A stretch of DNA of 38,193 bases from an uncultured Clostridia bacterium (GTDB lineage Bacteria > Bacillota > Clostridia > Christensenellales > CAG-917), in assembly GCA_947589635.1 (NCBI GenBank), contig CANQCC010000003.1, forward strand, positions 1 to 38,193, read 5' to 3'. The position numbers were made by a program, and so were the translations under genes. Shown piece after piece: positions 1 to 9,500 of this stretch (position 1 is its first letter; every line of letters starts with the position of its first letter). Below the pieces are notes generated by a model that did not search any database, was not told where the DNA came from, and saw only the letters and a list, made by a program, of their open reading frames with translations.

Positions 1-878
1 ATTCCGACAAGCGCATAACCGCCTATCACGAAAGCGGCCATGCCATTATCGCCAAAAAGATGAAAAACTGCGACAACGTGCACGAGGTCAGCATAATTCC
101 GCGCGGCATGGCGGCGGGCTATACGATAACCACGCCCGAGACGGACGACAATCATATGACCAAGAGCAAGCTGCTTGACAACATCACGATGCTGCTCGGC
201 GGAAGAGCGGCGGAAGAGCTTGTGATAAAGGATATCTCCACGGGCGCGTCCAACGACATACAGCGCGCAAGCAAGATCGCCCGCAAGATGGTCACGGAAT
301 GGGGCATGTCCGAGACCCTCGGCAACATGTATCTCGGTGCCAGCGAGGAGGTTTTCCTTGGCAGAGACTATCAGACGCAGCTCAATTTCAGCGACGAAGT
401 GGCGGCGAAGATAGACGACGAGGTCAAGCGCATACTCGACGCGCAATATCAGGTGGCGCTGTCTATTTTGCGCGAGAACAGGCCCATCATGGACGCCATG
501 GTCAAGCTGCTGTTTGAAAAAGAAACCATCTATGAGGACGAAATAGACGCGCTGTTCGGCGAAGAAAACAACGATAAGGACGGCATATTCTCCTCCAAGG
601 TCAACCGCTCCGAGGCGAACGACAAGCCTATGGACAAGCCCGCCGAGGAAAAACCCGCCAAGGGCAGAAGAAAGAAGGCGGACGGAACGCCCGAAGTCAT
701 AATACTTCCCGCGCCCGAAGGGATCGTCGAGTTGGTTGAAGAGGCCCCCTTGCAGTCGGAAGGCGAAGGGCAGGATAAAGCGCCCGAAGAGGGCGAGCAT
801 GGCAAAGCTCCCGCGGCGGACGGCGGAAGCGCGGACAACGGCGCAGACGGCGTAGCGGATAAAAAGGATAACGAATAA
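1..878 (+). CDS. ftsH: ATP-dependent zinc metalloprotease FtsH, C-terminal part (5' truncated by window edge)
   Basis: The reading frame is open from base 3, so the gene starts upstream of the window. Only the M41 protease half is visible. The zinc-binding HESGH motif lies at bases 27-41, followed by PRGMAAGYT and the LLGGRAAEEL...STGASNDIQRA segment that carries the third zinc ligand in the family. FtsH is a membrane-anchored hexameric AAA+ protease that degrades misfolded membrane and regulatory proteins; its AAA+ domain would lie upstream. After the protease domain there is a tail of about 100 residues that is acidic and low-complexity (rich in E, D, P, A and G) with one basic patch (KGRRKK). 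The tail is longer than is usual and probably disordered. Family assignment is secure; the full length is unknown. Confidence 0.96.
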   Translation, partial: SDKRITAYHESGHAIIAKKMKNCDNVHEVSIIPRGMAAGYTITTPETDDNHMTKSKLLDNITMLLGGRAAEELVIKDISTGASNDIQRASKIARKMVTEWGMSETLGNMYLGASEEVFLGRDYQTQLNFSDEVAAKIDDEVKRILDAQYQVALSILRENRPIMDAMVKLLFEKETIYEDEIDALFGEENNDKDGIFSSKVNRSEANDKPMDKPAEEKPAKGRRKKADGTPEVIILPAPEGIVELVEEAPLQSEGEGQDKAPEEGEHGKAPAADGGSADNGADGVADKKDNE

Positions 879-923
879 GCTGAAGAAGGAGGGGCTTTTG
901 CCCCATACATAACGGAGGAGAGA

Positions 924-1640
924 GTGACTCTCAGGCAGGCTAAAAAAGAAGATCTGAAAATAATTATGGACAGCGATCCCGCCGCGCTCAGCGAGCGGCA
1001 GGTCAGGCGCACTTACGCGGGCTATAAGGCGCTCAGTCTTTATCGGCTTGCGCACGCGCTTTGGCTTAAGGGGCGCAAAAACCTTGCTCTTCGGCTTAGT
1101 TGGCGCGCGAAGAGGAAGACGGGCATCGACATACATCCCGCGGCGGACATAGCTCCCGGCGTGTTCATCGATCACGGCGTGGGCGTAGTCATAGGCGAGA
1201 CCGCCAAGGTGGGCGAAGGTTGCGTGCTCTATCAGGGCGTGACTCTGGGCGGCACGGGCAAGCAGACGGGCAAGCGCCATCCCACTCTTGAGAGGGACGT
1301 CATGGCGTCTGCGGGCGCGAAGATACTCGGTCCCGTGACCATAGGCGAGGGCAGCAAGATAGGCGCGGGCAGCGTAGTGCTTAAGGACGTGCCCAAACAT
1401 TGCACCGTCGTCGGCGTTCCCGGGCGCATAGTCCGTCAGGACGGCAAGCGCGTGGAGGAGCTGGATCAAGTGCGGCTTCCCGACCCCATGCTTGAGGAGA
1501 TCGCAAGGCTGAACGCGCGCATTTGCGAGCTTGAAAACAAGGCGGGCATACACTCCTGCAGGTATTCGCTTGCCGTGGATGGGGATAATGCTCCCGCGGA
1601 CGAACTTGCCAAAGTCTCGGCGGACGAAGCTAAAGACTGA
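924..1640 (+). CDS. cysE: Serine O-acetyltransferase (CysE/EpsC type)
   Basis: Makes O-acetylserine from serine and acetyl-CoA, the first step of cysteine synthesis. The protein has 238 residues, matching the short Gram-positive form. After a short alpha-helical N-terminus come left-handed beta-helix hexapeptide repeats: GIDIHPAADIAPGVFIDHG, VVIGETAKVG, VTLGGTG, then GAKILGPVTIGEGSKIGAGS. These include the family's DHG and GKRHP residues, which hold the active-site histidines. The start is a GTG preceded by GGAGGAG at 914-920; no closer ATG has a better ribosome site. It lies 45 nt after ftsH, and a small GGGGC/GCCCC hairpin at 891-904 sits between them with no T-tract. cysS follows 61 nt downstream, so serine acetylation and cysteine charging are probably co-transcribed. 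The C-terminal 45 residues are a non-repeat tail. No T-box leader is present. Confidence 0.93.
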   Translation: MTLRQAKKEDLKIIMDSDPAALSERQVRRTYAGYKALSLYRLAHALWLKGRKNLALRLSWRAKRKTGIDIHPAADIAPGVFIDHGVGVVIGETAKVGEGCVLYQGVTLGGTGKQTGKRHPTLERDVMASAGAKILGPVTIGEGSKIGAGSVVLKDVPKHCTVVGVPGRIVRQDGKRVEELDQVRLPDPMLEEIARLNARICELENKAGIHSCRYSLAVDGDNAPADELAKVSADEAKD

Positions 1641-1701
1641 GAAGTTAAAGGCCGATCGGATAAATTGAAAACGCCCGGGGAGGCGCCTTAAAGGAAGAAA
1701 T

Positions 1702-3093
1702 ATGAAGATTTTCAACACGCTTACACGCTGCAAAGAGGAGTTTGTCCCTCTAAGAGAGGGCAATGTCAACATGTACGCTTGCGGCATCACGGTGTCCGGC
1801 GAGGCGCACATTGGGCATGCGTATCAGGCGCTTATATACGATATCATCCGCAAATATCTTGAAAAGAAGGGCTACAGCGTAAAGTATGCGCGCAACTATA
1901 CGGACGTCGACGACAAAATAATCGCCAAATCGCGCGAGACGGGTATCCCCGCGCTTGAGTATGCCGCGATGATGATAAAAAATATCGACGCGCTCATGCG
2001 CCGGTTTCAGGTGGACGACCCGACGATATGGCTTAAGGCGACCGAAAATATCGACAACATAATAGATTTTATAAGCAGACTTATCGACAGCGGGCACGCC
2101 TACGCGACGGAGCGCGGCGACGTATATTTTGCGGTGGAAAGTTTCCCGGGATACGGCAAACTTAGCGGGCGGCGCACCGAAGACGCGTACGAGAGCGTGC
2201 GCATAGAAAACGAGGAGAACAAGCGCGACCCACTTGACTTCGCGCTTTGGAAATCCGCCAAAGAAGGCGAGATATATTGGGCTTCCCCCTGGGGCAACGG
2301 CAGGCCGGGTTGGCACATCGAGTGCTCCGCGATGAACAGGCGCGCCTTTGGCGAGCAGATCGACATTCACGGCGGCGGTAGGGACCTCATCTTCCCCCAT
2401 CACGAAAACGAAATAGCGCAGACCGAGGCTCTCACGGGCAAGCCGTTCGCCAAATATTGGATACACAACGGACTTATCAAGGTCAACGGCCAGAAGATGA
2501 GCAAATCGCTTGGCAACAGCGTGCTGCTTAAGGACCTGCTTGACGAATATTCTCCCGAGACGGTCAAGTATGCTCTGCTGCAGACCAACTACCGCGGCGA
2601 TATCAACATCACGGACTCTCTCTTCCCGGAGGCGGACAAGCACATGTACGGCTTTTATAAGACGCTTGCGGACGTCGAGGCGAGCGGGCTTGAGGCGGAG
2701 GGCGGCGCGCAGGACATCGACGACGAGTTTGACAAGGCGATGGACGACGACTTCAACACCGCCAAAGCGCTTGCGGACTTGTTTGGACACTTCAAGCGCA
2801 TAAAGGCGAAACTTGCCGCGGGCGACGAGGGCGCGGTCCGCGACGCAAGGCAGATCAAAAAGACATACGGACTGCTTGGGCTTTTCAGGACGGAACCGAA
2901 AGAATTTATCGCCTATTACGAGGCAAAGTCAAGCGGGGATATCCCCGAGGACGTGCAGGAGTTAATAAAAGCGCGCGCGGAAGCGAAGGCTCAAAAGAAT
3001 TGGGCGCTTGCGGATGAGCTTAGGGCGAAGATAGGCGAGATGGGCTTTGCGGTCAAGGACACAAAGGAAGGCCCCGTAGTCACAAGAATTTGA
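1702..3093 (+). CDS. cysS: Cysteinyl-tRNA synthetase
   Basis: Class I aminoacyl-tRNA synthetase that charges tRNA-Cys. At 463 residues it has the length of the E. coli enzyme. Visible motifs are the N-terminal zinc cysteine in YACGITV, the HIGH signature as HIGHA, GWHIECSAMN and HGGGRDLIFPHHENE (the remaining zinc ligands), and KMSKSLGN near residue 262. The C-terminal DALR/anticodon region follows. The segment before HIGH reads CGITVSGEAHIGHAYQ rather than the common CGPTVY-D-HIGNAR, so this is a divergent subgroup, but every catalytic landmark is kept. The start ATG follows AAAGGAAG. Transcription probably ends at the strong hairpin 25 nt after the stop. Confidence 0.96.
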   Translation: MKIFNTLTRCKEEFVPLREGNVNMYACGITVSGEAHIGHAYQALIYDIIRKYLEKKGYSVKYARNYTDVDDKIIAKSRETGIPALEYAAMMIKNIDALMRRFQVDDPTIWLKATENIDNIIDFISRLIDSGHAYATERGDVYFAVESFPGYGKLSGRRTEDAYESVRIENEENKRDPLDFALWKSAKEGEIYWASPWGNGRPGWHIECSAMNRRAFGEQIDIHGGGRDLIFPHHENEIAQTEALTGKPFAKYWIHNGLIKVNGQKMSKSLGNSVLLKDLLDEYSPETVKYALLQTNYRGDINITDSLFPEADKHMYGFYKTLADVEASGLEAEGGAQDIDDEFDKAMDDDFNTAKALADLFGHFKRIKAKLAAGDEGAVRDARQIKKTYGLLGLFRTEPKEFIAYYEAKSSGDIPEDVQELIKARAEAKAQKNWALADELRAKIGEMGFAVKDTKEGPVVTRI

Positions 3094-3116
3094 CAATAAA
3101 GGCATTTTACGGCATA

Positions 3117-3143
3117 AAAACGGCGGGATAAACCGTCGTTTTT
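3117..3143 (+). terminator. Intrinsic terminator after cysS
   Basis: A 10-bp stem (3117-3126 with 3133-3142, one G.T wobble) closes a 6-nt GATAAA loop. The right arm ends in a run of five T. It sits 24 nt after the cysS stop, as expected for the end of the ftsH-cysE-cysS run. Confidence 0.85.
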
Positions 3144-3261
3144 GTATATAAGGCAAAAAATTTATGCGTCATCGCGCCAATGGAAAAATCAGGCGGAATA
3201 ATAAAGAATAGTACGCCCAAAAGCGCGCATACTATCTGTAGCACATTAAGGAGGTGCACAT

Positions 3262-3498
3262 ATGGACGACAGAAATATTGTTAAAAAACTCGCTCAGCTT
3301 ACAAACATGAATGTGATGGTGCTGTTTGTGCTCATCGCGTTTTTGGCGTTGTCTATCGGGCTTGCGTTCTACTTTCTTGTCCCGGGCAGCGTGGGTTACG
3401 GCGTAGGGATCACGATGTTTGTCGTGGCGTCGCTTCTGTTTGTAATCGGCGAGGTAAACTACTTTATGAAGTCAAAGCGTATCGATTGGCAAAACTGA
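3262..3498 (+). CDS. Small two-helix membrane protein, function unknown
   Basis: I do not recognise the family. The 78-residue product has a short charged N-terminus (DDRNIVKKLAQLTN), then two hydrophobic stretches: about residues 18-40 (VMVLFVLIAFLALSIGLAFY) and about 45-66 (VGYGVGITMFVVASLLFVIG). These are joined by a short PGS turn and followed by a basic end (MKSKRIDWQN), which predicts both termini in the cytoplasm. Expression looks real: AAGGAGGTG at 3248-3256, a near-perfect ribosome site, lies 5 nt before the ATG. The gene is flanked by terminators on both sides, so it is probably monocistronic. I see no convincing -35/-10 pair upstream. Confidence 0.75.
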   Translation: MDDRNIVKKLAQLTNMNVMVLFVLIAFLALSIGLAFYFLVPGSVGYGVGITMFVVASLLFVIGEVNYFMKSKRIDWQN

Positions 3499-3518
3499 GT
3501 AAGCCGATCGGACAAAGC

Positions 3519-3546
3519 AAAAGGGACTGCGAAGGCGGTCCCTTTT
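3519..3546 (+). terminator. Terminator after the small membrane protein (usable from both sides)
   Basis: A 9-bp perfect stem, AAAAGGGAC (3519-3527) with GTCCCTTTT (3538-3546). A/T tracts on both outer edges mean it can also act on the minus strand, where the converging surface-protein operon ends 176 nt away. Confidence 0.85.
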
Positions 3547-3602
3547 GTCATAATTTTAATGCGTAATTTTGCATGAAAACAAGCGGCACTTTCTTGCCCA
3601 CG

Positions 3603-3657
3603 ATATTTTGCCTGCGCAAGGCGTTAAAGCTCATTAACTTGTCGCAAGGCAAAATAT
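3603..3657. repeat. Long imperfect palindrome between converging genes
   Basis: The arms ATATTTTGCCT (3603-3613) and AGGCAAAATAT (3647-3657) are perfect inverted copies. Inside them GTTAA and TTAAC pair again around a 6-nt loop, so most of the 55 nt can fold as one hairpin. The right arm contains AACTTGTCGCAAGGC, which recurs in variant form at 13643 and 13750. A second small hairpin, TGTC-GCAA-GACA, follows at about 3670. It may terminate the minus-strand operon or be a REP-like element. Confidence 0.6.
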
Positions 3658-3721
3658 AGCATTATCGTTTGTCGCAAGACAGCGATGTTTTGGCTTGCGA
3701 TTTGATGTGCGAGGCTTGCGC

Positions 3722-6532
3722 TTATGCCCAGGCGCTGCCGTTGAAGGTGTAGGTCTTGTCCGTCTGCATGTCTGCGTCGCCTATCGTCGCGTTGCACACG
3801 ATATCCGTCACTTTGTCGTTGGGGTCATTTTGAGACAGCAGCGGGAAGGTGGACGCGGAGCCCTCTTTGATGGTGATGGTCAGCGTGGTTTTTGGCGAGA
3901 CGATGACCGTCGCGCCCGCGACCTCGGAGGTTATCTTGCCGCCGAAGTACGCGCCGTTTTCTATGTGCAGAGTGCCGTTGACGATAAGTTTCGCCTCCCC
4001 TTTGTTGTGAGGATAGACCGGGTGGTTATATACCACCGACTCGTCCTGCCAACTGCCGTCGTAGACCGCCAGGGAACCGTAGGCCATGTTTTGATAGAGG
4101 CCTATATAAAAGTCTGCGCCCTTTTCCACGGTGAGTTTTGCGCCGGGCAGCAATTTGTATCTCATGCCCAACTTCAGCGAGTAGCCGGTATTAAGGGTTA
4201 TGTCGTACATATGCGGCACGGCAAAGTCGATCGCGCCCGTCGTTACAAGCTGCTCAAAGCCGGAGAAAGACACCTTCAGGCTGAGTTTACCGACAGCGAC
4301 ATCGCCCAGGATGTCCAATTTTGTGGAGGTCTTATATTTGTCGGCAAGCTCCATTTTGTTGTTGCTGAGCGTTATGCCGGCGTTATATTCGGACGAAACT
4401 TTCACTTTGAGTTCCCCGTTTTGCAGGTTTAGAAGTGCGCCCGTTTTGCCGACTATCAAAACCTCCGTATCGTTGTGTTGCTCGCCCGCGTAGATGGAGC
4501 AATATACAAACACTTTAGCGCCGTATTTCAAGGTCTGATATACCTGGATGTTGGGCATCTCATACTGATTGAATGGGCAGATTTCGTACGTCGTATAGAC
4601 CTGCGCGGTGTTGGATCCGCCGCGGAAGTCGCGCACCACAAACGGAGTGTAAATCGTGCCGCCGTCAAGCGCGATAAGTTGTCCGTCGCCCTTGATGTAG
4701 CCGTGATTTTGCAGGGTCCCGCCCGCCGCGACGGTTATGCAGGCGCCTTCGAGGATGTCTATCTGCGCGTACTCGCCCTGAGTTGCGCCCTGGAAGGTAA
4801 ACGTGTCCTTGCTGCTGCTTATGCCGCCCACTACGACAGCGCCGTTCACGGTGAGGTTTGCGCCATCTTTCAGCGTGAGCTTTCGCCTGAGATTGTTTTG
4901 CTCGTCGGAGATATCTATATAGAAGATGGTGGAAGTCACTTCAAGGTGCCCCGTGATGTGCGCGTCGTCATCCGAGCCGTCATAGGGCAGCACAAGTCTG
5001 GACAGCGCATTCAAGGTGTAATCGCCTTTGATAAGATGAGTGTCGCAAAGGGGAAGAATTATAAACGTATCGCCCGTCGCGTATCCCGAAACCTTCGTGG
5101 GGTCGACGGCAAGCGCGTCTTCCAAAGTGCGCTTCATCTGAGATTTTATATTGCCGGTCGCGTCCTTAAGGTATGTGGATACGCACCTTATCTTTATCGT
5201 CTTGCTGTCGCGCGCCTCTTTATAATGCGCGCTCTCCTTAAGCACCGCGGTAAGCGTGTACGTGCCGCCGTCCGTTATGGAGAATGAGGCGCCGTTTACG
5301 GGCTCGCCGTCAAGCAAAAACTCAAACTGAGGCGCATCTTTATAAGCTTGCGTAGTCACGGTTGCCGAAGCGGAGAAGGCCAGAGGCTCTCCCGTCCAAT
5401 CCCTCAAGCGCACGCTGTCGTCGATATTCAGCGAACAATTGGCGGGCAGCTTAGTCACATGCACCGTGAAAGAGGTAGACGCCATCGCGGTAGAGTTGTT
5501 TTCCGCCATCGCGGTAAGCTCGCACCTGAACTGATAATCTCCCACCTCGAGGCCGGATATATCATAATTTTCGCCGCTCGATTTAAGCTCGTCCGCGCCG
5601 TCCTCGCCCGTGCCTATGCGGTACCATGCCACGCTGTAGGTTATGCCGTTTGGCGCGACGGCAGAGGCGGCCCCTTTAAGGCGCAGCGTGCCTGTGTACA
5701 GCACCGAAAAGTCTGTGCCCGAAGTGCCTCCCAGCCCCGTGTCGGTTATGACGGGAGGGGCGGGTGCGTCCGCGTTGTATATGGGATAGTAGGTGGACTC
5801 ATAGTCGCCGACCGTAGTTGTGCCTTCGGCGTATACGGCTCCTCCGGTTCCCTTTTTCCAGCCCGCAAACGTGTGTCCCGCCTTTGCGGGAGGGTCGACG
5901 GGCGGAGGGGGCAACTGCTCGTTGGGATCGCCGGAATATCTGAACAGCGTTTCGCCGTTCGCGACGAAAGACGCGCATCCGCCCGCTTCCTGCAAGTCCG
6001 CCTGAATGGTCATATCGCTCTCGATGGCGGCGTCGCTTTCCCAGGTGTCGTTACCGCTTTTCCAACCGACAAATTTGTTCATTTTGGGGATTTTCATCCA
6101 GAAGTCGTTAAATTCGGGCGGGGTAGCCTCCCCTCCGTGCTCCACTTGTTGAGGATCGCACAGGTCTTTGGCACTGTCCCCGCTTCCAACGACGAAGCGC
6201 ACTGTGTAGACGTTTATCTCCCAGATAACATAAAGTTTCGAGCCGTCCGAAATCACGCTATTTTCCGAAATCGGCGGTTCGCCGTCCTCGTACAGCGAAA
6301 GTCCCGTCGCGTGATAGCCCTTGTACACATACGGGCACTCCCAGGAGGACAGCTCGGAGCGGAGCAGGGTGTAATCCTCGTGCGCGGAAGTGCCGTTGTT
6401 GGCGTAGATCGTGACGGTTATGGGCGTCTCTTTGGCCGTCTTGTTGCACGCAGCCAGCGTAAACGCAAGCGCAAGGATCAAAACAGCCGCTGCCGCAAGC
6501 CATATTGCGGTCTTTTTAAGGTAGCGTCGCAT
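3722..6532 (-). CDS. Large surface lipoprotein with InlB-type repeats and predicted beta-helix
   Basis: 936 residues, no assigned function. The N-terminus is a lipoprotein signal: RRYLKK, a hydrophobic core, then the lipobox LAAC with the lipidated Cys near residue 29. Residues about 35-255 hold two or three Listeria-Bacteroides (InlB B-type) repeats, recognisable from VRFVVGSGDS...VEHGG...NKFVGWKSG and AGHTFAGWKKG. Residues about 260-460 look like Ig-type beta domains (YSVAWYRIGTG, GTYTLTAVL). The rest is rich in short repeats of the NGTLHIENGAYFGG and VTVAAGGTLQNHG type, as in right-handed beta-helix proteins. There is no LPXTG motif, so attachment is by lipid. The start ATG has AAGGAGA upstream. 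It is the last gene of the minus-strand ABC operon, 36 nt after the large anchored protein. A role in adhesion or glycan binding is only a guess. Confidence 0.85.
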   Translation of the reverse strand: MRRYLKKTAIWLAAAAVLILALAFTLAACNKTAKETPITVTIYANNGTSAHEDYTLLRSELSSWECPYVYKGYHATGLSLYEDGEPPISENSVISDGSKLYVIWEINVYTVRFVVGSGDSAKDLCDPQQVEHGGEATPPEFNDFWMKIPKMNKFVGWKSGNDTWESDAAIESDMTIQADLQEAGGCASFVANGETLFRYSGDPNEQLPPPPVDPPAKAGHTFAGWKKGTGGAVYAEGTTTVGDYESTYYPIYNADAPAPPVITDTGLGGTSGTDFSVLYTGTLRLKGAASAVAPNGITYSVAWYRIGTGEDGADELKSSGENYDISGLEVGDYQFRCELTAMAENNSTAMASTSFTVHVTKLPANCSLNIDDSVRLRDWTGEPLAFSASATVTTQAYKDAPQFEFLLDGEPVNGASFSITDGGTYTLTAVLKESAHYKEARDSKTIKIRCVSTYLKDATGNIKSQMKRTLEDALAVDPTKVSGYATGDTFIILPLCDTHLIKGDYTLNALSRLVLPYDGSDDDAHITGHLEVTSTIFYIDISDEQNNLRRKLTLKDGANLTVNGAVVVGGISSSKDTFTFQGATQGEYAQIDILEGACITVAAGGTLQNHGYIKGDGQLIALDGGTIYTPFVVRDFRGGSNTAQVYTTYEICPFNQYEMPNIQVYQTLKYGAKVFVYCSIYAGEQHNDTEVLIVGKTGALLNLQNGELKVKVSSEYNAGITLSNNKMELADKYKTSTKLDILGDVAVGKLSLKVSFSGFEQLVTTGAIDFAVPHMYDITLNTGYSLKLGMRYKLLPGAKLTVEKGADFYIGLYQNMAYGSLAVYDGSWQDESVVYNHPVYPHNKGEAKLIVNGTLHIENGAYFGGKITSEVAGATVIVSPKTTLTITIKEGSASTFPLLSQNDPNDKVTDIVCNATIGDADMQTDKTYTFNGSAWA

Positions 6533-6568
6533 ACGAATCTCCTTATATTTTATATCGCATATTATTTT

Positions 6569-9500
6569 TTACGGTTTATATCTGTACTCGCTTGTCGCGT
6601 CAAACATGACAAACCTGAAGTCCTCTTCTCCCGCCGCAAGCGGCAACAAGGAGCCTTGCATCGATATGTTTGCGTCGTAGGAATTTTCAAGCATGGACAG
6701 GTTCATCGTATAAGTCGACATCGGATAGAACGTGTACCCCGACATATCCAGCATATGATAATTTTTGCCGCCGCCGTAGAAGGCTATGCCGCCGTGCACG
6801 CATTTTTCGTCCCCATTGTCCCCCTTGACGACGTCTATCAGGTTGCCGTAGCGATCCTTGTCATACATGAACGCAAAGTCCACAAGCGCCTTTATGTCAA
6901 GCCGCAGGAAGGACGCCGCGCCGCCCGAGCCGGACAGCTCTATAAGCGTGCTGCTGTCCACGTTGTCGATGGGTTTCCAGTCCGCAAGCTCCACTCTTCC
7001 CTCGAGGTGCAGCAGCGCGGGGTAGGACGTGCCCGCAAGCCCCTTCCACGATTGCACAAGCGATGTTGCTATGCCCGCGGAGGGGCCGTCGGCAAGCATC
7101 TTGCCCGCAAAGTGGCTCTCCATGCCTATCGCAAACAGGCCGCTTGTGCTGAGAGTGCTGTCGCGAAGGGTGACCTCCGTCAGCAGGTAGCGGTTGATAA
7201 AATATTCGTCGTTGATATACTCGTCGCAAGCGGCGGAATTGAAGTTTGCATAATCGTTTCCGTTTGCGTCCTTAAGGGCGGGGGAGGGCGCGTTATAATC
7301 CGCGCTTCTAATTATGCGGTTGGTGCCCATCTTAAGCAGGAATTCGCGCGCGTTTTGCAGCGTGCAGCCCTCTATAAGCACGTTTATCTTTTCCTCTTCG
7401 ACGTTTACGGGACTGTCCGCGTCGACGCCCGCCTTGCCGAATATCCTGACTACCGTCCTTCCGTTAGCCACGCGGCAATTTCTTACGGTGGCGTCGTTCA
7501 TTATCTCAAGCGTCGTCCCGGTGTAGCTGAGAAGGGACAGATTGAGGGTGGGGTTTCCGTTGTCGTCCGCGTCGTACAGGCTTTGGTCGTCGCAGCCCTT
7601 AAGGGTCACGTTGTCCAGGGTCAATCCCTCTTCGCGCACGAGGAAGATTATGTTGTCCTGCCCCTTGACGGACGCCGTCTGCCCCGCCGCCACAAAGTCG
7701 AGAGGCCCCGAAAACACCGAGAACGTGGGCTTGTCCGTCTCGTCAAGCGTGTTGGTCAGGTATTCTGCGTTTATCTGATGCCCGTTGCCAAAGATGTCGC
7801 CTTTTATCTCAAGCGCGTACTTGACTGTGGGCTGCGCTTGTCCGTTGTTTTTGTAGAATTGCCAATCCCAGGTCGTGGGCAGTTCCTTGACGTAGCGGCG
7901 CTGTATGTCCAGCCCTTCGGAGTCGGACACTTTCTTTGCAAGCCGTCCGTTTCTTATCAGGCGTTTGCCGTCGGAGTCGCGCTCGTAGAGGTCCTCGCCA
8001 AGGTAGACGTCGCGCTCCAGCACCGTCTTTTTGCCCTCGTTCATGGCGCGGGTGAGGTCGTCTCTCGCCCTTTCGGGGGAGAGGTCTTCGCCAATGCTTA
8101 TGCCGTCCACCGCCATAAACGTCAGTTTTGCGGGGGATACGCCGCGCTTTTCGCCGTATTTCCAGCGCGCCGTGAGGGTCAACTGCCCATTCTTTTTGAC
8201 AAGCAGGGAAAGTTTTGCGTTTGCAATATCAATTTCGCCGCCCTCGTCGTCGGAAAGCTCAAAGATTATGTCGTCGAAGGACGTCGCCTGTTCGCCGCCT
8301 TTGCCCAGCGCGATAAAGCCGAGCTCGCGTGGGTTGTCAAGAATTTCGCCGTTTTGCCCATAGCGTTTGCCCGCTATCGCAAGCAGTCCCGCGCCGTGCG
8401 AACCCGCCGTCTCCTTGAAGGACAGCGACTCATAGGCGTGCGCGACAGTAAGTTTGCGCTCTATCACGCCCGAAGTCACAAGCTCGCCTTCCTCGTCCGT
8501 CTGAGTCCAATACACCTTGAGGGTGGCGTCTCCCACTCCAAGCGCGTCGATTATTGCTCGTTCGCCGTCCGCGCTTTTTACCGACGCGACTGTCGCGCCC
8601 GCCGAAATTATCTCCCAGCGGTAGGTCAGGCGATCGTTTTTGGGAGTCGCCGAAACCATGAACGTCGTGCTGTCGCCCAACATCATCAAAAGCTTGTCGT
8701 CGTCCGCGCGGTTGCCCGCCGAGTAGATCCTGAATCTGTATTCGGCAAATTCCACGTCGACCCGGAAAGCGGCTTCGCCCACGCCGAGCGTATACGTCTT
8801 GCGGCACTCCGCGTCCACGGACGAGGCAAGCCTCGCCTGCACTCTGAACGCGCCCGATATCCCCTCTATGGGAGATGAGATCACGTCTATGTTTGCGCCG
8901 GTCTCGTCTTTAAGCGTTATGTCGTTTGAGGAAGTCCCCGCGGGGGCTTGCAGGAAGAAGGAAAAGTCCGAAGAGCGCAAGGGTGCGGAAAGTTTTACGC
9001 CGCTTTGCGCGTCCTTGCCCTCCAGCGTGGTCCCGCCCGCCTTTGTCACGTTGAGTTTTATCGTGACGGGATCCGCCTTGCCTATCTTCATTGTGACGAC
9101 GGAGCTTCCGTCAAATCTCGCGCAGATATCGCCGCTGAGCGCGTCCACGCTAAGCCTCGTCTCGTCCGAAGAGGAGTAATTTATCTCGGAGGGGGACACG
9201 TCGGGGAAGCAGGTCGCGCCAAGGGTATAATCTCCGCTTACGACGTCCGCCTCGAAGTCCGCGTCCGCGCCCGCCTTGAGCTGCACCTTTTCACCGCTCG
9301 CGTCGCGCAGGTCGGGGGAGGCCTTTATGACGTCGCTCGCCCTTATCACAAATTGCACGCTTGCGGTAAACGCGCCGTCCTCGCTCGCGTAGGTTATCTT
9401 GACTTTGCCTATGTCGGTTATGTCGAAATATTTGCCGTTTTCGTCCTCCGCGAGGGCGACCGTCGTTGACGGCTCCCCTGTTTCGGCGTCCGTCACCGAT

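Noticed and set aside
879..923. T-box leader controlling cysE-cysS
   Set aside because: The gap is only 45 nt and lacks the T-box sequence and specifier stem.
5348..8878. A 1176-codon open frame on the plus strand
   Set aside because: It lies opposite the two surface-protein genes, has no family-like motifs, and arises from the GC-rich third positions of the minus-strand genes. It has no ribosome site.
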